From the NCBI GenBank assembly GCA_016744065.1, contig JADGFA010000026.1, positions 11,830 through 57,971 on the forward strand: a DNA stretch of 46,142 nucleotides, written 5' to 3'. The notes below the pieces were generated by a model that was not told where the DNA came from, searched no databases, and saw only the letters and a program-made list of their open reading frames with translations. This DNA comes from Gammaproteobacteria bacterium. GTDB taxonomy: Bacteria > Pseudomonadota > Gammaproteobacteria > SZUA-229. Both the position numbers and the translations under genes were made by a program. Positions 1-9,153 of the stretch are shown here, in pieces (within the stretch, counting starts at the first letter, position 1; every line of letters starts with the position of its first letter).

Positions 1-118
1 CTACACATATATGATATAAAATATTTGATAAAAAATTTATTTTAAATATTAATTTAAGTCTGTTTTAAATTGATATTTTATTGGCGAACTGGTGGTTTTG
101 TAAAAATAGCGTGTATAT

Positions 119-147
119 TTTTTAATAACTACTTTAGTTATTAAAAA
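119..147. terminator. AT-rich hairpin, possible bidirectional terminator
   Basis: Two perfect 13 bp arms (TTTTTAATAACTA at 119-131 and its complement at 135-147) are separated by a 3 nt loop. The outer T/A runs give a U-tract on both strands, as in bidirectional intrinsic terminators. The stem has little G+C, so efficiency is uncertain. Confidence 0.4.
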
Positions 148-344
148 TAACATATAAGTGGACGAATTCGCTGTTATTTTCTGTTCTACAGCGTGTTTTG
201 TAGATTGATTCAAGTTTGAATTATTGTTCTGATTATAAGCTTAGGGTGTTATATATCTGGTGTTATAAATATCTGAATAGTTATTATTAGATGCTGCTTA
301 TGGAGTGATTTTAAGATGCTGTTATCGTTCTGATTAGGGAGTTG

Positions 345-370
345 AAGTTTGTTTTATAATAAACAAACTT
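345..370. terminator. Inverted repeat after ccoS, possible terminator
   Basis: Perfect 10 bp arms (AAGTTTGTTT at 345-354 and AAACAAACTT at 361-370) enclose TATAAT. It lies 40 bp past the ccoS stop. A T-run follows on the plus strand only, so termination of ccoS is inferred from position, not from a U-tract. Confidence 0.35.
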
Positions 371-409
371 GATTTTTTGGTCGTTATCTTATTGTTATTC
401 CTATGGAAT

Positions 410-604
410 TTACTCTTTTTCTTTATTCGCCTTTTCTGTTGTTGAGCTATCGGGTAGCAATGGGTCATCGTCATCCATCAAAATTCTATTAGCATCGCCT
501 TCGAGATCATCATATTGTCCATTACGTACTGACCAGATAAAGATCACGACACCTATTAAGCCGATGCCTATCATTAGAGGGATTAAACCGTATATAACAT
601 CCAT
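410..604 (-). CDS. ccoS: cbb3-type cytochrome oxidase assembly protein CcoS
   Basis: A small membrane protein of 64 residues needed for maturation of cbb3 oxidase; CcoS is linked in other bacteria to cofactor insertion into the catalytic subunit. The N-terminal residues form one membrane helix (roughly 3-24), followed by the family's W-x-V-R-x-G-Q-[YF]-D-D-L segment and an acidic tail. The frame stays open to a TTG at 616 that overlaps the ccoI stop, but ATG at 604 is preferred: GAG sits about nine bases ahead of it and family members begin with the helix. It is the last gene of the ccoGHIS group, nine bases after the ccoI stop, so it is surely co-transcribed with it. Confidence 0.9.
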   Translation of the reverse strand: MDVIYGLIPLMIGIGLIGVVIFIWSVRNGQYDDLEGDANRILMDDDDPLLPDSSTTEKANKEKE

Positions 605-612
605 ACATATTC

Positions 613-3102
613 TCAATATTTATCTGTATTTTTAAAAAGTGTGCGTATTCGAGATGCATTGCCAATAACGGCTAATGAGCTCACGGGCATTGCAATAGCT
701 GCAAATAATGGGGTAACAAAAGCCATCATTGCTAATGGTACCATTATAATATTATATGCAATAGACAGGGTAATATTTTGCCGAATGGTACGCAGTGTGC
801 GTTTTGACAGGTCTGAGGCCAGACGAATTTTATCCAGTTCATTACTAAGTAATATAATATCTGCGCTTTCTATTGATACATCGGTGCCTGAACCAATGGC
901 GATACCAACATCAGCACGAATAAGGGCTGGGGCGTCGTTTACGCCATCACCAATCATGGCTATGTGTTGCCCCTGTTTTTGTAGTGACTGTATAACCTTG
1001 TCTTTATCATTGGGTAAAACTTCGGCAATAACATTCATTCCGCCTAGTTCTGCTGCTACTGATTCGGCAACAGCCTGTTTGTCACCGCTGAGTAATGTAA
1101 GCTCGATACCAGACTGGCGTAGATTGGTGATGAGCTTTTTAGCATCGTTTCTCAATTGATCGGCAATTGAAATAAAACCCATATGTTGCTTATCAATTGC
1201 AATATGTACGCAGCTAATGCCTTTATTTTCTAATTTTTTCGACTGTATTAAATAGTCCGTCTGAAGTTTAATATTATTGTTCTCGAGAAGTTTTGTGTTA
1301 CCAACAATAATAATCTGTTGATCAATTTCACCTTCAATGCCAAATCCTGGTTTGTTGGTGAAGTTTTTCACACACTGTGAATCCGGGTTTATATTATGAT
1401 CTTTAGCGTAGGCTGTAATTGCACTGGCAATTGAATGTTCTGAGAGGCTTTCAAGGTGCGCTACTTTTTCTAATATTGATTGTATAAAACCAGCTTCTGC
1501 ATTTTCATGAGTAACGATTTCTTTTATGCGCATCTTGCCTTCAGTTAAGGTGCCGGTTTTATCAAATACAAAATGTCGTATATCTGAAAGATACTCCAGT
1601 ACAGCACCATTTTTAATTAACAGGCCGTTACGCGCGGCCAGGCCAGAAGCAACCGCAATTGACATTGGTGTTGCTAAACCAAATGCGCAGGGACAGGTAA
1701 TGATAAGTACAGATGTTGCAGCAAGCAGGGCATATTCTATACCATCGTTTAACCAATAAAAAAAAGTCAGGCTGGCGAGTAATAATGTTATTGCTACAAA
1801 CCAGGGAACAATTTTATCTGCAATGCACTGGATTGGCGCTTTACTGGCCTGTGCTTCTTCAACCAGGCTGATGATTTTTCCGAGTGATGTATTTCTGAGT
1901 ATTGCTGTTACTTTAATAGTTAAGGTGTTTTCTATATTTACGGTGCCAGCAGATAGAGTGTCGCCGGTTTGTTTTTTAACCGGTGCTGCTTCACCACTTA
2001 ATAATGCTTCATCTATGGATGAGTGTCCTGAAGTAATAATTCCATCTACGGGTATTTTTTCACCAGGTTTAACAAGAATTAATTCATCTTTCTGTATGCT
2101 TCTAATCGGTACGATATGAGTTTCATTATCACGTAGTACATGAGCAATTCTGGGTTGTAAGTCCATTAGTCGCTGAGTTGCAGAAACTGCATGACGTTTT
2201 GACTTAGCTTCCAGAAAGCGCCCGACAAGAATGACGAAAATAAAATTCACGACCGTATCGTAATAAACCTCACCCATACTGGTCTGGCCCATTGAGTGTG
2301 CGATGGTTATAAAAACAGAGTAACTGTAGGTTGCTGTTGCACCAATTGCAATGGGCACATCCATGGTGAGGTTAAGGTTTTTTAAACTGCTCCAGGTACC
2401 TTTTAAAAATGGCCAGCCGGAATAAAGCAGAGTTGGTGTGGCAAGCATAAAACCGACCCAGTGAAACAGGGATTTAAATTCACCTTTATCGGCACCACTG
2501 TATAAAGCGATAGAAATCCATAATAGATTCATCATGCTAAATGCAGCAAATGCCATGCGTAATAGCAGGGCACGATTTTGTTTTTTTATTGTGCCTTCAG
2601 CAGATTCGGGATTGAACGGTGTTGCGGAGTAACCGATGCTACCAATATACTCAATAATATTTGAAATTTTATTTTGTGTATTATCCCAGCGGACAATCAG
2701 GCGTTTATTTGCCAGGTTCACTTTTACATCAATGATACCAGCCTGTTTTGCCAGGCTGCGTTCTATTAACCAGACGCAGGCAGAGCAATGAATGCCTTCA
2801 ACCATTAAGTGCATGTCACGAATATGCCCCAGGTCATGTACAAACTCACTTTGTATTTCATCTATATCGTAGAGTTGGCTTTCCTGTGGTGGCTCTGGGG
2901 GGGGTGCGAGTAACTGGCCATCGGGGGTTCGCTGATAAAACCCTTCCAGGCCTGAATCGTAAATCATTTCACAAACTGAGCTGCAGCCGTGGCAACAAAA
3001 TTGCTGTGATTCTTGCTGAATTATTTTTTCTACACGGTTGTTATCATCGACGGGCAGGGCGCAGTGAAAGCATGAAGAATTTTGTGGGGGGGTGTTTTGC
3101 AT
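613..3102 (-). CDS. ccoI: Copper-translocating P1B-type ATPase CcoI (FixI)
   Basis: An inner-membrane copper exporter that supplies copper for assembly of cbb3 oxidase. The 829 residues show the FixI/CcoI plan: an N-terminal Cys-rich segment (Cys11, Cys14 and the FCCHGC cluster at 35-40), a heavy-metal domain with C-S-A-C at 106-109, several membrane helices, the TGE-type actuator motif (SGE near 370), the transport-site CPC at 470-472, the phosphorylated DKTGT at 514-518 and the hinge GDGVND at 718-723. All catalytic residues are present. The extra N-terminal Cys cluster separates the CcoI type from general CopA exporters. ATG at 3102 is taken; its ribosome site is weak. The gene lies 114 bp after ccoH, a gap that holds a degenerate palindrome. 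Confidence 0.95.
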   Translation of the reverse strand: MQNTPPQNSSCFHCALPVDDNNRVEKIIQQESQQFCCHGCSSVCEMIYDSGLEGFYQRTPDGQLLAPPPEPPQESQLYDIDEIQSEFVHDLGHIRDMHLMVEGIHCSACVWLIERSLAKQAGIIDVKVNLANKRLIVRWDNTQNKISNIIEYIGSIGYSATPFNPESAEGTIKKQNRALLLRMAFAAFSMMNLLWISIALYSGADKGEFKSLFHWVGFMLATPTLLYSGWPFLKGTWSSLKNLNLTMDVPIAIGATATYSYSVFITIAHSMGQTSMGEVYYDTVVNFIFVILVGRFLEAKSKRHAVSATQRLMDLQPRIAHVLRDNETHIVPIRSIQKDELILVKPGEKIPVDGIITSGHSSIDEALLSGEAAPVKKQTGDTLSAGTVNIENTLTIKVTAILRNTSLGKIISLVEEAQASKAPIQCIADKIVPWFVAITLLLASLTFFYWLNDGIEYALLAATSVLIITCPCAFGLATPMSIAVASGLAARNGLLIKNGAVLEYLSDIRHFVFDKTGTLTEGKMRIKEIVTHENAEAGFIQSILEKVAHLESLSEHSIASAITAYAKDHNINPDSQCVKNFTNKPGFGIEGEIDQQIIIVGNTKLLENNNIKLQTDYLIQSKKLENKGISCVHIAIDKQHMGFISIADQLRNDAKKLITNLRQSGIELTLLSGDKQAVAESVAAELGGMNVIAEVLPNDKDKVIQSLQKQGQHIAMIGDGVNDAPALIRADVGIAIGSGTDVSIESADIILLSNELDKIRLASDLSKRTLRTIRQNITLSIAYNIIMVPLAMMAFVTPLFAAIAMPVSSLAVIGNASRIRTLFKNTDKY

Positions 3103-3125
3103 CAGGTATTATATAATTTTTTATC

Positions 3126-3203
3126 CTTAGCGAAGCCGCAGAATCTGGCCTGGTGAAGTGTCAGGTAAGAGTATGAAATCGGATTCTATGGCTTCTCTCG
3201 GAA
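3126..3203. repeat. Degenerate palindromic element between ccoH and ccoI
   Basis: GCGAAGCCGCAGAATC near 3128 is roughly the reverse complement of GGATTCTATGGCTTCTC near 3181. It resembles an eroded member of the palindromic repeat family expanded at 12.2-13.1 kb and 31.6-32.1 kb, which share the GCGAAGCC core. In the transcript it would fold between ccoH and ccoI and could modulate their ratio. Confidence 0.45.
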
Positions 3204-3216
3204 TAATAGGTATAAC

Positions 3217-3750
3217 TTATTCTGTCACAATACTGGCGCGTCTCTTAAAGTCATACTTATCACCTTCACGTTCAATGAGCGTAGTGATTTCCCAGATGCC
3301 CTTTAATGGGTAAGTAATATTGCTTTCATAAATACCCGCATCGACTTCTGCAAGTGTGATTTCAAAATCTGCTGATGCATCGGAAGGACGATAGGCAGCT
3401 AGTTTTATGTTTGCTGCGGTTAGAGGTAAGCCTGCTTTATCAACTACAGTTAAACGATATAATGCATCTTTATTTGCTACCGGGTTCTGGGGGTATGCTG
3501 CCTGATATGTCCAGCCAAGTGCTGCACGAGCAGTACGGTATTTAATCAGGTTTTCTTCGTAATCTTCGGCGTTTTCATAATAGTCTTTATCAACGAGTCC
3601 AGGATTAGTGATAAAAGCCAGGCTAATAAAACCAATGTTTACAGCGAGGACTACCCCTATTAATGTAAGCCAGCCTAAAACCCAGGGGTTCTTAAGTGCT
3701 TTTGGATTGTCCTGAGAGTAAGAGTCTTTATTCATAGCTGTATCGCTCAT
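3217..3750 (-). CDS. ccoH: FixH family protein CcoH
   Basis: A 177-residue membrane-anchored protein of the CcoH/FixH family, needed for assembly or stability of cbb3 oxidase. After a short polar N-terminus there is K-N-P-W followed by a single helix (about 21-48); the rest is a periplasmic beta-rich domain, with the family's D-K-D-Y-Y-E segment just after the helix and L-P-L-T... near the middle. The start ATG at 3750 has AGG six bases ahead. It follows ccoG by 14 bp and precedes ccoI, the standard ccoG-H-I-S order. Confidence 0.9.
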   Translation of the reverse strand: MSDTAMNKDSYSQDNPKALKNPWVLGWLTLIGVVLAVNIGFISLAFITNPGLVDKDYYENAEDYEENLIKYRTARAALGWTYQAAYPQNPVANKDALYRLTVVDKAGLPLTAANIKLAAYRPSDASADFEITLAEVDAGIYESNITYPLKGIWEITTLIEREGDKYDFKRRASIVTE

Positions 3751-3764
3751 GTGTTACCTGATTT

Positions 3765-5201
3765 CTAATTTAGATATTTTGGGCCATAGAACATACTTTG
3801 ATATTCAACCGTATCTTCAAATTCCTGATATGACTCAATCGTAAAGTAAATGGGAGTGCGTGCTTTTTTCAGATTCTTTTTAGGAATCAATAAAAACACA
3901 GTAAACGACGTTAACTTACTGGGTGCCAGTGTCATTTTCTCACGAATACCTTTGGTTGTAATATTCTCTGCTCCAGTGACAACAATACTTATATTCATTA
4001 CCTTATCGGTTTTATTCAGAATTTTTAATTCATATTTATTCTGGATGTCACCGGTGCTCATCTGTACAAATAGAGGCTGGCGTTCGTGTATTACTTTCAG
4101 GTCGTAAGTACCAAGATGGGTTATGCCATATAACAGACCGGTTACCGCGAATACTATTATACCCGCATAAATGAGTACACGTGGACGTTTATGAAAGGGT
4201 TTAACTTCTACGCCTTTTATTTCATTCATTGATGCGTAACGGATTAAACCGCGTGGTTTGCCTATTTTATCCATTACTGAATCACAGGCATCCAGGCATA
4301 AACCACAGGTAATACAGCCTTCTTGCTGGCCACCACGGATATCAATACCGGTTGGGCATACAGCAACACACTGATTGCATGAAATACAGTCGCCATTGCC
4401 TTCAACTACATTGCCTTTTGTCAGTTTACCACGGGGTTCGCCGCGTGCAATATCATAGGTGGGTAAAATAGTTTCAGTGTCATACATGACGCCCTGAATA
4501 CGTGCATAAGGGCATAACCAGAAGCAGGTTTGTTCACGCATGAAACCAGCAAGAATATAAGTGCCGATTGTAAATACCAGTAACATAACATAAACAAAAG
4601 TACCGGCTTCAAATGTTAAAACGTCAATCCATAATTGAAGAGAATCTGTAAACCAGGCAATAAAAGAAAAGCCGGTTATAAAACCAATGCTTAACCATGC
4701 TGAGTGTTTGATAACTTTAAGGCGAATTTTTTTGGCATTCCAGGGGGCTTTATCAAGTTTACGTCGTTTGGCTGGTGTGCCTTCCAGTAACTCTTCAATT
4801 TTGGTAAATATGTCGGTCCAGATTGTTTGAAAGCAGAAATAACCGCAAAATACACGCCCCGCAACGGAGGTAATGGCGGCAAGTAAAATGGCAAAAAATA
4901 ATAAGATTAAAGCTAGTAACCACACGTCCTGTGGCAGGATGGTGATATCAAAAATTTGAAACTTACGATTGGGAATATCAAATAAAACGGCCTGTGAACC
5001 ATCCCAGCGAAGATAGGGGCCAAGAAAAAATATTAGCCATACGGATGCTGCTTTTATTTTGAGGTCTCGAAACTTTCCTCCCATGCGTTTTGCATGAATA
5101 ATTTCATCACCAGTATTAACGTGCCAGTGATCTGCTTCTTCATATAACTCGGCTGCACTTTTTTCGCAATCTAATTCTTCGTTCGTGACTTTAACGTCCA
5201 C
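3765..5201 (-). CDS. ccoG: cbb3 oxidase accessory protein CcoG (4Fe-4S membrane protein)
   Basis: CcoG (RdxA/FixG) is a polytopic iron-sulfur protein of the inner membrane, implicated in reduction and handling of copper for cbb3 oxidase. Its 478 residues carry several membrane helices (about 52-64, 93-112, 168-187, 200-221, 343-362). Two ferredoxin motifs with Cys272/275/278/282 and Cys296/299/302/306 predict two 4Fe-4S clusters. Further Cys pairs occur in C-G-Y-F-C (119-123) and in C-F-W-L-C-P (226-231), as usual in this family. The C-terminal third is a periplasmic immunoglobulin-like domain. Translation starts at GTG (5201), with GGAG seven bases ahead. It is separated from the oxidase subunits by a small gene and two hairpins. 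Confidence 0.95.
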   Translation of the reverse strand: MDVKVTNEELDCEKSAAELYEEADHWHVNTGDEIIHAKRMGGKFRDLKIKAASVWLIFFLGPYLRWDGSQAVLFDIPNRKFQIFDITILPQDVWLLALILLFFAILLAAITSVAGRVFCGYFCFQTIWTDIFTKIEELLEGTPAKRRKLDKAPWNAKKIRLKVIKHSAWLSIGFITGFSFIAWFTDSLQLWIDVLTFEAGTFVYVMLLVFTIGTYILAGFMREQTCFWLCPYARIQGVMYDTETILPTYDIARGEPRGKLTKGNVVEGNGDCISCNQCVAVCPTGIDIRGGQQEGCITCGLCLDACDSVMDKIGKPRGLIRYASMNEIKGVEVKPFHKRPRVLIYAGIIVFAVTGLLYGITHLGTYDLKVIHERQPLFVQMSTGDIQNKYELKILNKTDKVMNISIVVTGAENITTKGIREKMTLAPSKLTSFTVFLLIPKKNLKKARTPIYFTIESYQEFEDTVEYQSMFYGPKYLN

Positions 5202-5294
5202 TCAATTCTCCGCACAGTTATAATGCATGCTATTTCAATATTTATTTGAAATGTAGTGCCGCACTTATCCATAATTCCATATTAAAAATAAGCA

Positions 5295-5339
5295 TTTCTA
5301 GTTCTCTAGAAATATGAAAGGGGCCAAAGCCCCTTTCAT
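5295..5339 (-). terminator. Two adjacent hairpins between the oxidase genes and ccoG
   Basis: Hairpin one has 11 bp perfect arms (ATGAAAGGGGC at 5314-5324, complement at 5329-5339) and a CAAA loop. Hairpin two has 7 bp arms (TTTCTAG at 5295-5301, complement at 5306-5312). Together they sit in the transcript just after the small gene and before ccoG. There is no long U-run after them, so they may act as a partial terminator or as a 3' stabiliser that lets subunit mRNA exceed assembly-gene mRNA. Confidence 0.6.
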
Positions 5340-5349
5340 TTATTGTTAT

Positions 5350-5466
5350 TTAATCGTGACTCACAGGATGATGAATTATTTTTCGAATCCAGTACCAGAG
5401 AAACCCGATTAGTACAATAAAACTACCTGCAATTGCAGCGATTGAACCAATAACTACCGCATCCAT
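5350..5466 (-). CDS. 38-residue single-span membrane protein, CcoM-like candidate
   Basis: This gene is shorter than most callers accept. ATG at 5466 is preceded by a near-perfect ribosome site (GAGGAGGT five bases before the start), the best in the locus. The product begins MDAVVIGSIAAIAG, continues as one membrane helix (about residues 4-27) ending in FLWYWIRK, and has a short His-containing cytoplasmic tail (IIHHPVSHD). It lies 59 bp after ccoP and before the hairpins that close the subunit part of the operon. Its size, topology and position recall CcoM, the small extra subunit of Pseudomonas stutzeri cbb3 oxidase, and other small oxidase subunits, but I cannot claim sequence homology. A role in oxidase stability or assembly is inferred. 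Confidence 0.75.
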   Translation of the reverse strand: MDAVVIGSIAAIAGSFIVLIGFLWYWIRKIIHHPVSHD

Positions 5467-5525
5467 TTTATACCTCCTCAGGTATTTATTTAATGTAAAT
5501 GGGTGGTAGTTATTTGCTCAATAGC

Positions 5526-6374
5526 CTATAGACCACCACCTAGTTTATGTACATAAACAGCTAGCTTTTTGATTTCTGTATCTGACAGTTTACCGCCACC
5601 AAAGGCCGGCATTACTGCGTTACGAGATTCAGAATTTGCCGCATCATTTACACCATATTTTATAGTGTGTTTTATGCTTGCTAGTTGATCTGCCGCAGTA
5701 AAGCGATAGATACCATCAACCAGATTGGCAGAACCCATAAATGAAAGGCCTTTACCATCTGCGCCATGACAACCAATACAGCCGGCTTCAGTGTATGCGG
5801 CGTTTTCAATTGCTTTACCTTCGAATATTGAAGAGGAAAGAGAATCAATTTTTGCATCATCCAGCATCGCAGCGTGACCTGGCATGATGCCCTGGCGCCC
5901 AGCATTGATGGTGGTTTCAATATCAGTAATTGTGCCGCCATATAACCAGTCATCATCTGCAAGCACAGGGAAACCAACGTTACCCTGACCACCCGCACCA
6001 TGACAGGCTGAGCAGTTGTCACCGAACAGAACTTTGCCTGATGCAGTTACATACTTTGACAGATTGTCATCGGCTAAAATTTCAGCAGCAGACATGTCTT
6101 TTATTTTACTTTCATATGGTGCACGTATATTTTCAATTGATTTTAAATCTTCCTTGTATTCAGTAATTGAAGTCCAGCCCAGCAAACCTTTGAAATGGGT
6201 ATTAATACCCGGCCATGAAGGGTAGAGCAGTGTATAAATAATTACAAAAATCCAGCTTGCGTGAAAGCCAATAGTCCACCAGGTTGGTGGTTCATTATCT
6301 AATTCACGTAGATCATCGTCCCAGAAGTGCCCGGTGTTATTTTCACCAGGAAATTTATTTTCTTCGTCACTCAT
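5526..6374 (-). CDS. ccoP: cbb3 oxidase dihaem cytochrome c subunit CcoP
   Basis: The membrane-anchored dihaem electron-entry subunit of cbb3 oxidase, 282 residues, facing the periplasm. A helix at about 35-53 follows the family's N-E-P-P-x-W-W segment. Two cytochrome c domains follow, with CxxCH at Cys121-His125 (CSACH) and Cys199-His203 (CIGCH). Methionines in G-I-M-P-G-H and in V-M-P-A-F-G-G are the expected axial ligands. The ATG overlaps the ccoQ stop by four bases, indicating coupled translation. Length and layout match full-length CcoP. Confidence 0.97.
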   Translation of the reverse strand: MSDEENKFPGENNTGHFWDDDLRELDNEPPTWWTIGFHASWIFVIIYTLLYPSWPGINTHFKGLLGWTSITEYKEDLKSIENIRAPYESKIKDMSAAEILADDNLSKYVTASGKVLFGDNCSACHGAGGQGNVGFPVLADDDWLYGGTITDIETTINAGRQGIMPGHAAMLDDAKIDSLSSSIFEGKAIENAAYTEAGCIGCHGADGKGLSFMGSANLVDGIYRFTAADQLASIKHTIKYGVNDAANSESRNAVMPAFGGGKLSDTEIKKLAVYVHKLGGGL

Positions 6375-6601
6375 TTCTTTGAGTCCCCTTTAGTTGAGGT
6401 CGAATGTGTTGAGGTCAAATCATCCATATCATTATCTTCATCAAAAATAATGGTACTTTGTGATTCTAATTTCTCTTTGTTCTTTGGATTAAACGTAGTG
6501 ACATACGCCCAAATCATTAAAAAGAACACGCCGACGGTAATGATGAGGCCAGCCCAGTCATTAAGTGTCATTGCGGCCCAGTCAGTCTGGAGTATGTCCA
6601 T
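6371..6601 (-). CDS. ccoQ: cbb3 oxidase small subunit CcoQ
   Basis: A 76-residue single-span subunit that stabilises the CcoNOP complex. The helix is about residues 15-36; F-N-P-K-x-K follows it, as in other CcoQ proteins. The tail is acidic and Ser/Thr-rich. AGAGGA stands seven bases ahead of the ATG. It lies between ccoO (25 bp away) and ccoP (four-base overlap). Confidence 0.92.
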   Translation of the reverse strand: MDILQTDWAAMTLNDWAGLIITVGVFFLMIWAYVTTFNPKNKEKLESQSTIIFDEDNDMDDLTSTHSTSTKGDSKK

Positions 6602-6626
6602 CGTTAAATCCTCTTAGCTAGCTAAA

Positions 6627-7349
6627 TTAGCGATAGTCTATGTTCTCATCAAACTTAACCATGGTGCCTAACACCTGCAGGTAAGCGACGAGTGCATCTA
6701 ACTCTGTTTTGCCTTCAACTTCTGCAGGCACAGATGCAATATCTGCATCTGTGTAAGGTGCAGGTGCATTCGGCATATTGCGCATAACTTCCATATGTTT
6801 TACGGTCAGTTCAGCGTCAATTGGCGCTTTAGCCAGCCATGGGTAGTTAGGCATAACAGATTCAGGAACTACGCTACGCGGTGCTTCCAGATGAAGTTCA
6901 TGCCATTCATCTGAGTACTTGGCACCAACACGAGCCAGATCAGGCCCAGTACGTTTTGAGCCCCACTGGAAAGGGTGATCGTATATAGACTCTGACGCAA
7001 GGGAGTAGTGACCATAACGTTCTTTCTCATCGCGGAAAGGGCGAATCATCTGTGAATGGCAAAGGTAGCAGCCTTCACGCAGATAGACTTTACGTCCCAT
7101 AAGCTCAAGCGGCTTATAAGGACGTACACCGTCACCTGCCTGCCAGTCGTTCAGGCTTTGGCCTTCCTGACGATCCCAGAGGATTTCTTTGTGCTGGTTA
7201 TGCTCCATTGTTTCATCGATATAGAATAATGGAACAATTTCAACCAGGCCACCGACAGATACCAGAGCAAGTGTGATTAACACCATAGCAACAATATTTG
7301 TTTCAAATTTATACTGAATAGGACCAGTTTGATTTTTCTTTTCAGACAT
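6627..7349 (-). CDS. ccoO: cbb3 oxidase monohaem cytochrome c subunit CcoO
   Basis: The monohaem c subunit that passes electrons from CcoP to CcoN; 240 residues with one N-terminal helix (about 17-41) followed by a periplasmic domain. The haem site is [10 protein letters not shown] (Cys94, Cys97, His98), and the typical motifs G-R-x-V-Y and Q-M-I-R-P-F-R-D-E follow. The axial methionine is probably in S-V-M-P-N-Y. AGGGGG stands about ten bases ahead of the ATG, 14 bp after ccoN. Confidence 0.97.
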   Translation of the reverse strand: MSEKKNQTGPIQYKFETNIVAMVLITLALVSVGGLVEIVPLFYIDETMEHNQHKEILWDRQEGQSLNDWQAGDGVRPYKPLELMGRKVYLREGCYLCHSQMIRPFRDEKERYGHYSLASESIYDHPFQWGSKRTGPDLARVGAKYSDEWHELHLEAPRSVVPESVMPNYPWLAKAPIDAELTVKHMEVMRNMPNAPAPYTDADIASVPAEVEGKTELDALVAYLQVLGTMVKFDENIDYR

Positions 7350-7363
7350 TATATGAGTCCCCC

Positions 7364-8791
7364 TTAAGCCGTGGCTGTCGTTGCAGCACTGACTGATTTT
7401 TCAGACGTTGCCATACGAATAGTCATAATTACGTTGTAAAGCATCACTACACCGCCAGTCCAGTAGATGAATCCACCCACTGCACGCATAGCATAGTAGG
7501 GGTGCATTGCGGCAACTGACTCAGCAAAGGTATAGGTTAATGTACCGAACTCATCGTAGTCACGCCACATCAGGCCCTGCATAATGCCGGATACCCACAT
7601 CGCAATGATGTATACAACCGTACCGATTGTTGCTAACCAGAAATGCATATTTATCAGGCTTTCAGAATACATTTTTGTATTCCACAGTTTCATTACCAGA
7701 TGATAAATTGCGCCGGCAGCAACCATAGCAACCCAGCCTAAAGCGCCTGAGTGTACATGACCGATTGTCCAGTCAGTGTAATGTGACAGTGCATTAACTG
7801 TTTTGGCCGACATAACCGGGCCTTCGAATGTAGACATTGCATAGAACGCTAATGAAACAATCAGGAAACGCAGGATATAATCAGTACGTAGCTTGTCCCA
7901 TGCACCTGACAGGGTCATCATACCGTTGATAGCACCACCCCATGAAGGAATGATCATCGCCAGAGAGATGGCCGCGCCAACAGAGCCAGTCCAGTCTGGA
8001 AGCGCTGTGTATTGCAGATGGTGAGCACCTAACCATACATAACCGAATGTCAGTGCCCAGAAGTGGATCACAGATAAACGATATGAGAAAACAGGGCGAC
8101 CTGCCTGCTTGGGAACGAAATAGTACATAATGCCAAGGAAACCAGCCGTCAGGTAGAAACCTACCGCGTTGTGCCCCCACCACCATTGAATCATCGCATC
8201 CTGCACTCCTGAAAATATAGAGTAGGAATTGAACATATCAACGGGTACAGCCAGACTGTTAACAACGTGTAATAAGGTAATCATTACCATCATTGACAGG
8301 AAGAACCAGTTAGATACATATATATGTTTTGTTTTACGAGTTGCGATCGTCATTACAAAGTTGAATGTATAAGCTACCCATACGACGGCAATCAATAAAT
8401 CGATAGGCCATTCCAGCTCGGCGTATTCTTTAGACTGAGTAATACCTAATGGCAGTGTAATAACCGCGGAAATGATAACCGCTGTCCAGCCCCAAAATAC
8501 GAACCAGGCTAACTTGTCACTCCAGATACGCACACCACAGGTACGTTGTACTGAGTAGTAAGATGTAGCCATGAGTGACATACCACCAAATGCAAAGATA
8601 ACCGCATTGGTATGTAGTGGTCGTAATCGACCGAATGTTAATTCGGCAATATCAAAATTCAGAAAAGGCCAGGCCAGTTCTGAGGCGATGTAAACACCAA
8701 CGGTGGTGCCAACCACTAAATAGATTACCGCGGATACGGTGAACCATTTAATGATTTCAAAGTTGTACTTCTGATCAAGCGAAGCTTGCAC
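7364..8791 (-). CDS. ccoN: cbb3 oxidase catalytic subunit CcoN
   Basis: The haem-copper subunit that reduces O2 with high affinity; 475 residues, about twelve membrane helices. Visible metal-site motifs include L-H-T-N-A (low-spin haem His), W-W-W-G-H-N-A (CuB His), G-A-H-H (CuB His pair) and G-H-V-H-S-G-A-L-G (haem His pair). The frame is open upstream to 8848, but GTG at 8791 is chosen: AGGAG lies eight bases ahead and the product then begins QASLDQKYN, matching family length. It heads the operon and is read from a promoter near 9154. Confidence 0.97.
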   Translation of the reverse strand: MQASLDQKYNFEIIKWFTVSAVIYLVVGTTVGVYIASELAWPFLNFDIAELTFGRLRPLHTNAVIFAFGGMSLMATSYYSVQRTCGVRIWSDKLAWFVFWGWTAVIISAVITLPLGITQSKEYAELEWPIDLLIAVVWVAYTFNFVMTIATRKTKHIYVSNWFFLSMMVMITLLHVVNSLAVPVDMFNSYSIFSGVQDAMIQWWWGHNAVGFYLTAGFLGIMYYFVPKQAGRPVFSYRLSVIHFWALTFGYVWLGAHHLQYTALPDWTGSVGAAISLAMIIPSWGGAINGMMTLSGAWDKLRTDYILRFLIVSLAFYAMSTFEGPVMSAKTVNALSHYTDWTIGHVHSGALGWVAMVAAGAIYHLVMKLWNTKMYSESLINMHFWLATIGTVVYIIAMWVSGIMQGLMWRDYDEFGTLTYTFAESVAAMHPYYAMRAVGGFIYWTGGVVMLYNVIMTIRMATSEKSVSAATTATA

Positions 8792-9153
8792 GAGAACGTC
8801 TCCTCTGTGAGTTAAATGCTGCGAACAGCAACCCGTAATTACGGTCAATAATTAAGCATAAACTGCATTAATATAGACCAAAAAAATACTGTTATCATGA
8901 GAACGTCCATTGAACCTAATAAATACTGTTTATAGCGGCTATTAATGTCCGTTTTTACTTATTCAGCAAGCCAGTAAATTTTTTATATCAATATTCGTTC
9001 TTAAATATAAATCAATCATTTCAAAGATTTATATACCCTGATATCAGGTCAAGTTATACGTATTAGCTGGTTATTATATATTGCGTCTAGTACCAGACCA
9101 TTTGTCTGAATACCTTGCCCCATGTTAATTTAACACCAGCTTTTCGTATTAAT
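8792..9153 (-). other. Long 5' leader of the cco operon
   Basis: About 360 bases lie between the inferred transcription start and ccoN. No long frame is present. I note a 12 bp perfect palindrome CCTGATATCAGG at 9037-9048, a small stem CAGAC/GTCTG near 9097-9107, and a 9-base direct copy of GACGTTCTC at the ribosome-site region of ccoN and about 107 bases upstream. Any regulatory role is speculative. Confidence 0.4.

Larger units (their letters stand above)
1..409. other. AT-rich intergenic region downstream of ccoS
   Basis: I see no convincing gene, tRNA or repeat-family member in this very AT-rich stretch. It holds two perfect inverted repeats, listed separately, that could end transcription of the cco gene cluster coming from the right and of a gene lying outside the window to the left. 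Confidence 0.6.

Noticed and set aside
613..3116. Several plus-strand frames opposite ccoI
   Set aside because: They are shadows of a strongly supported gene, with no ribosome sites or family motifs.
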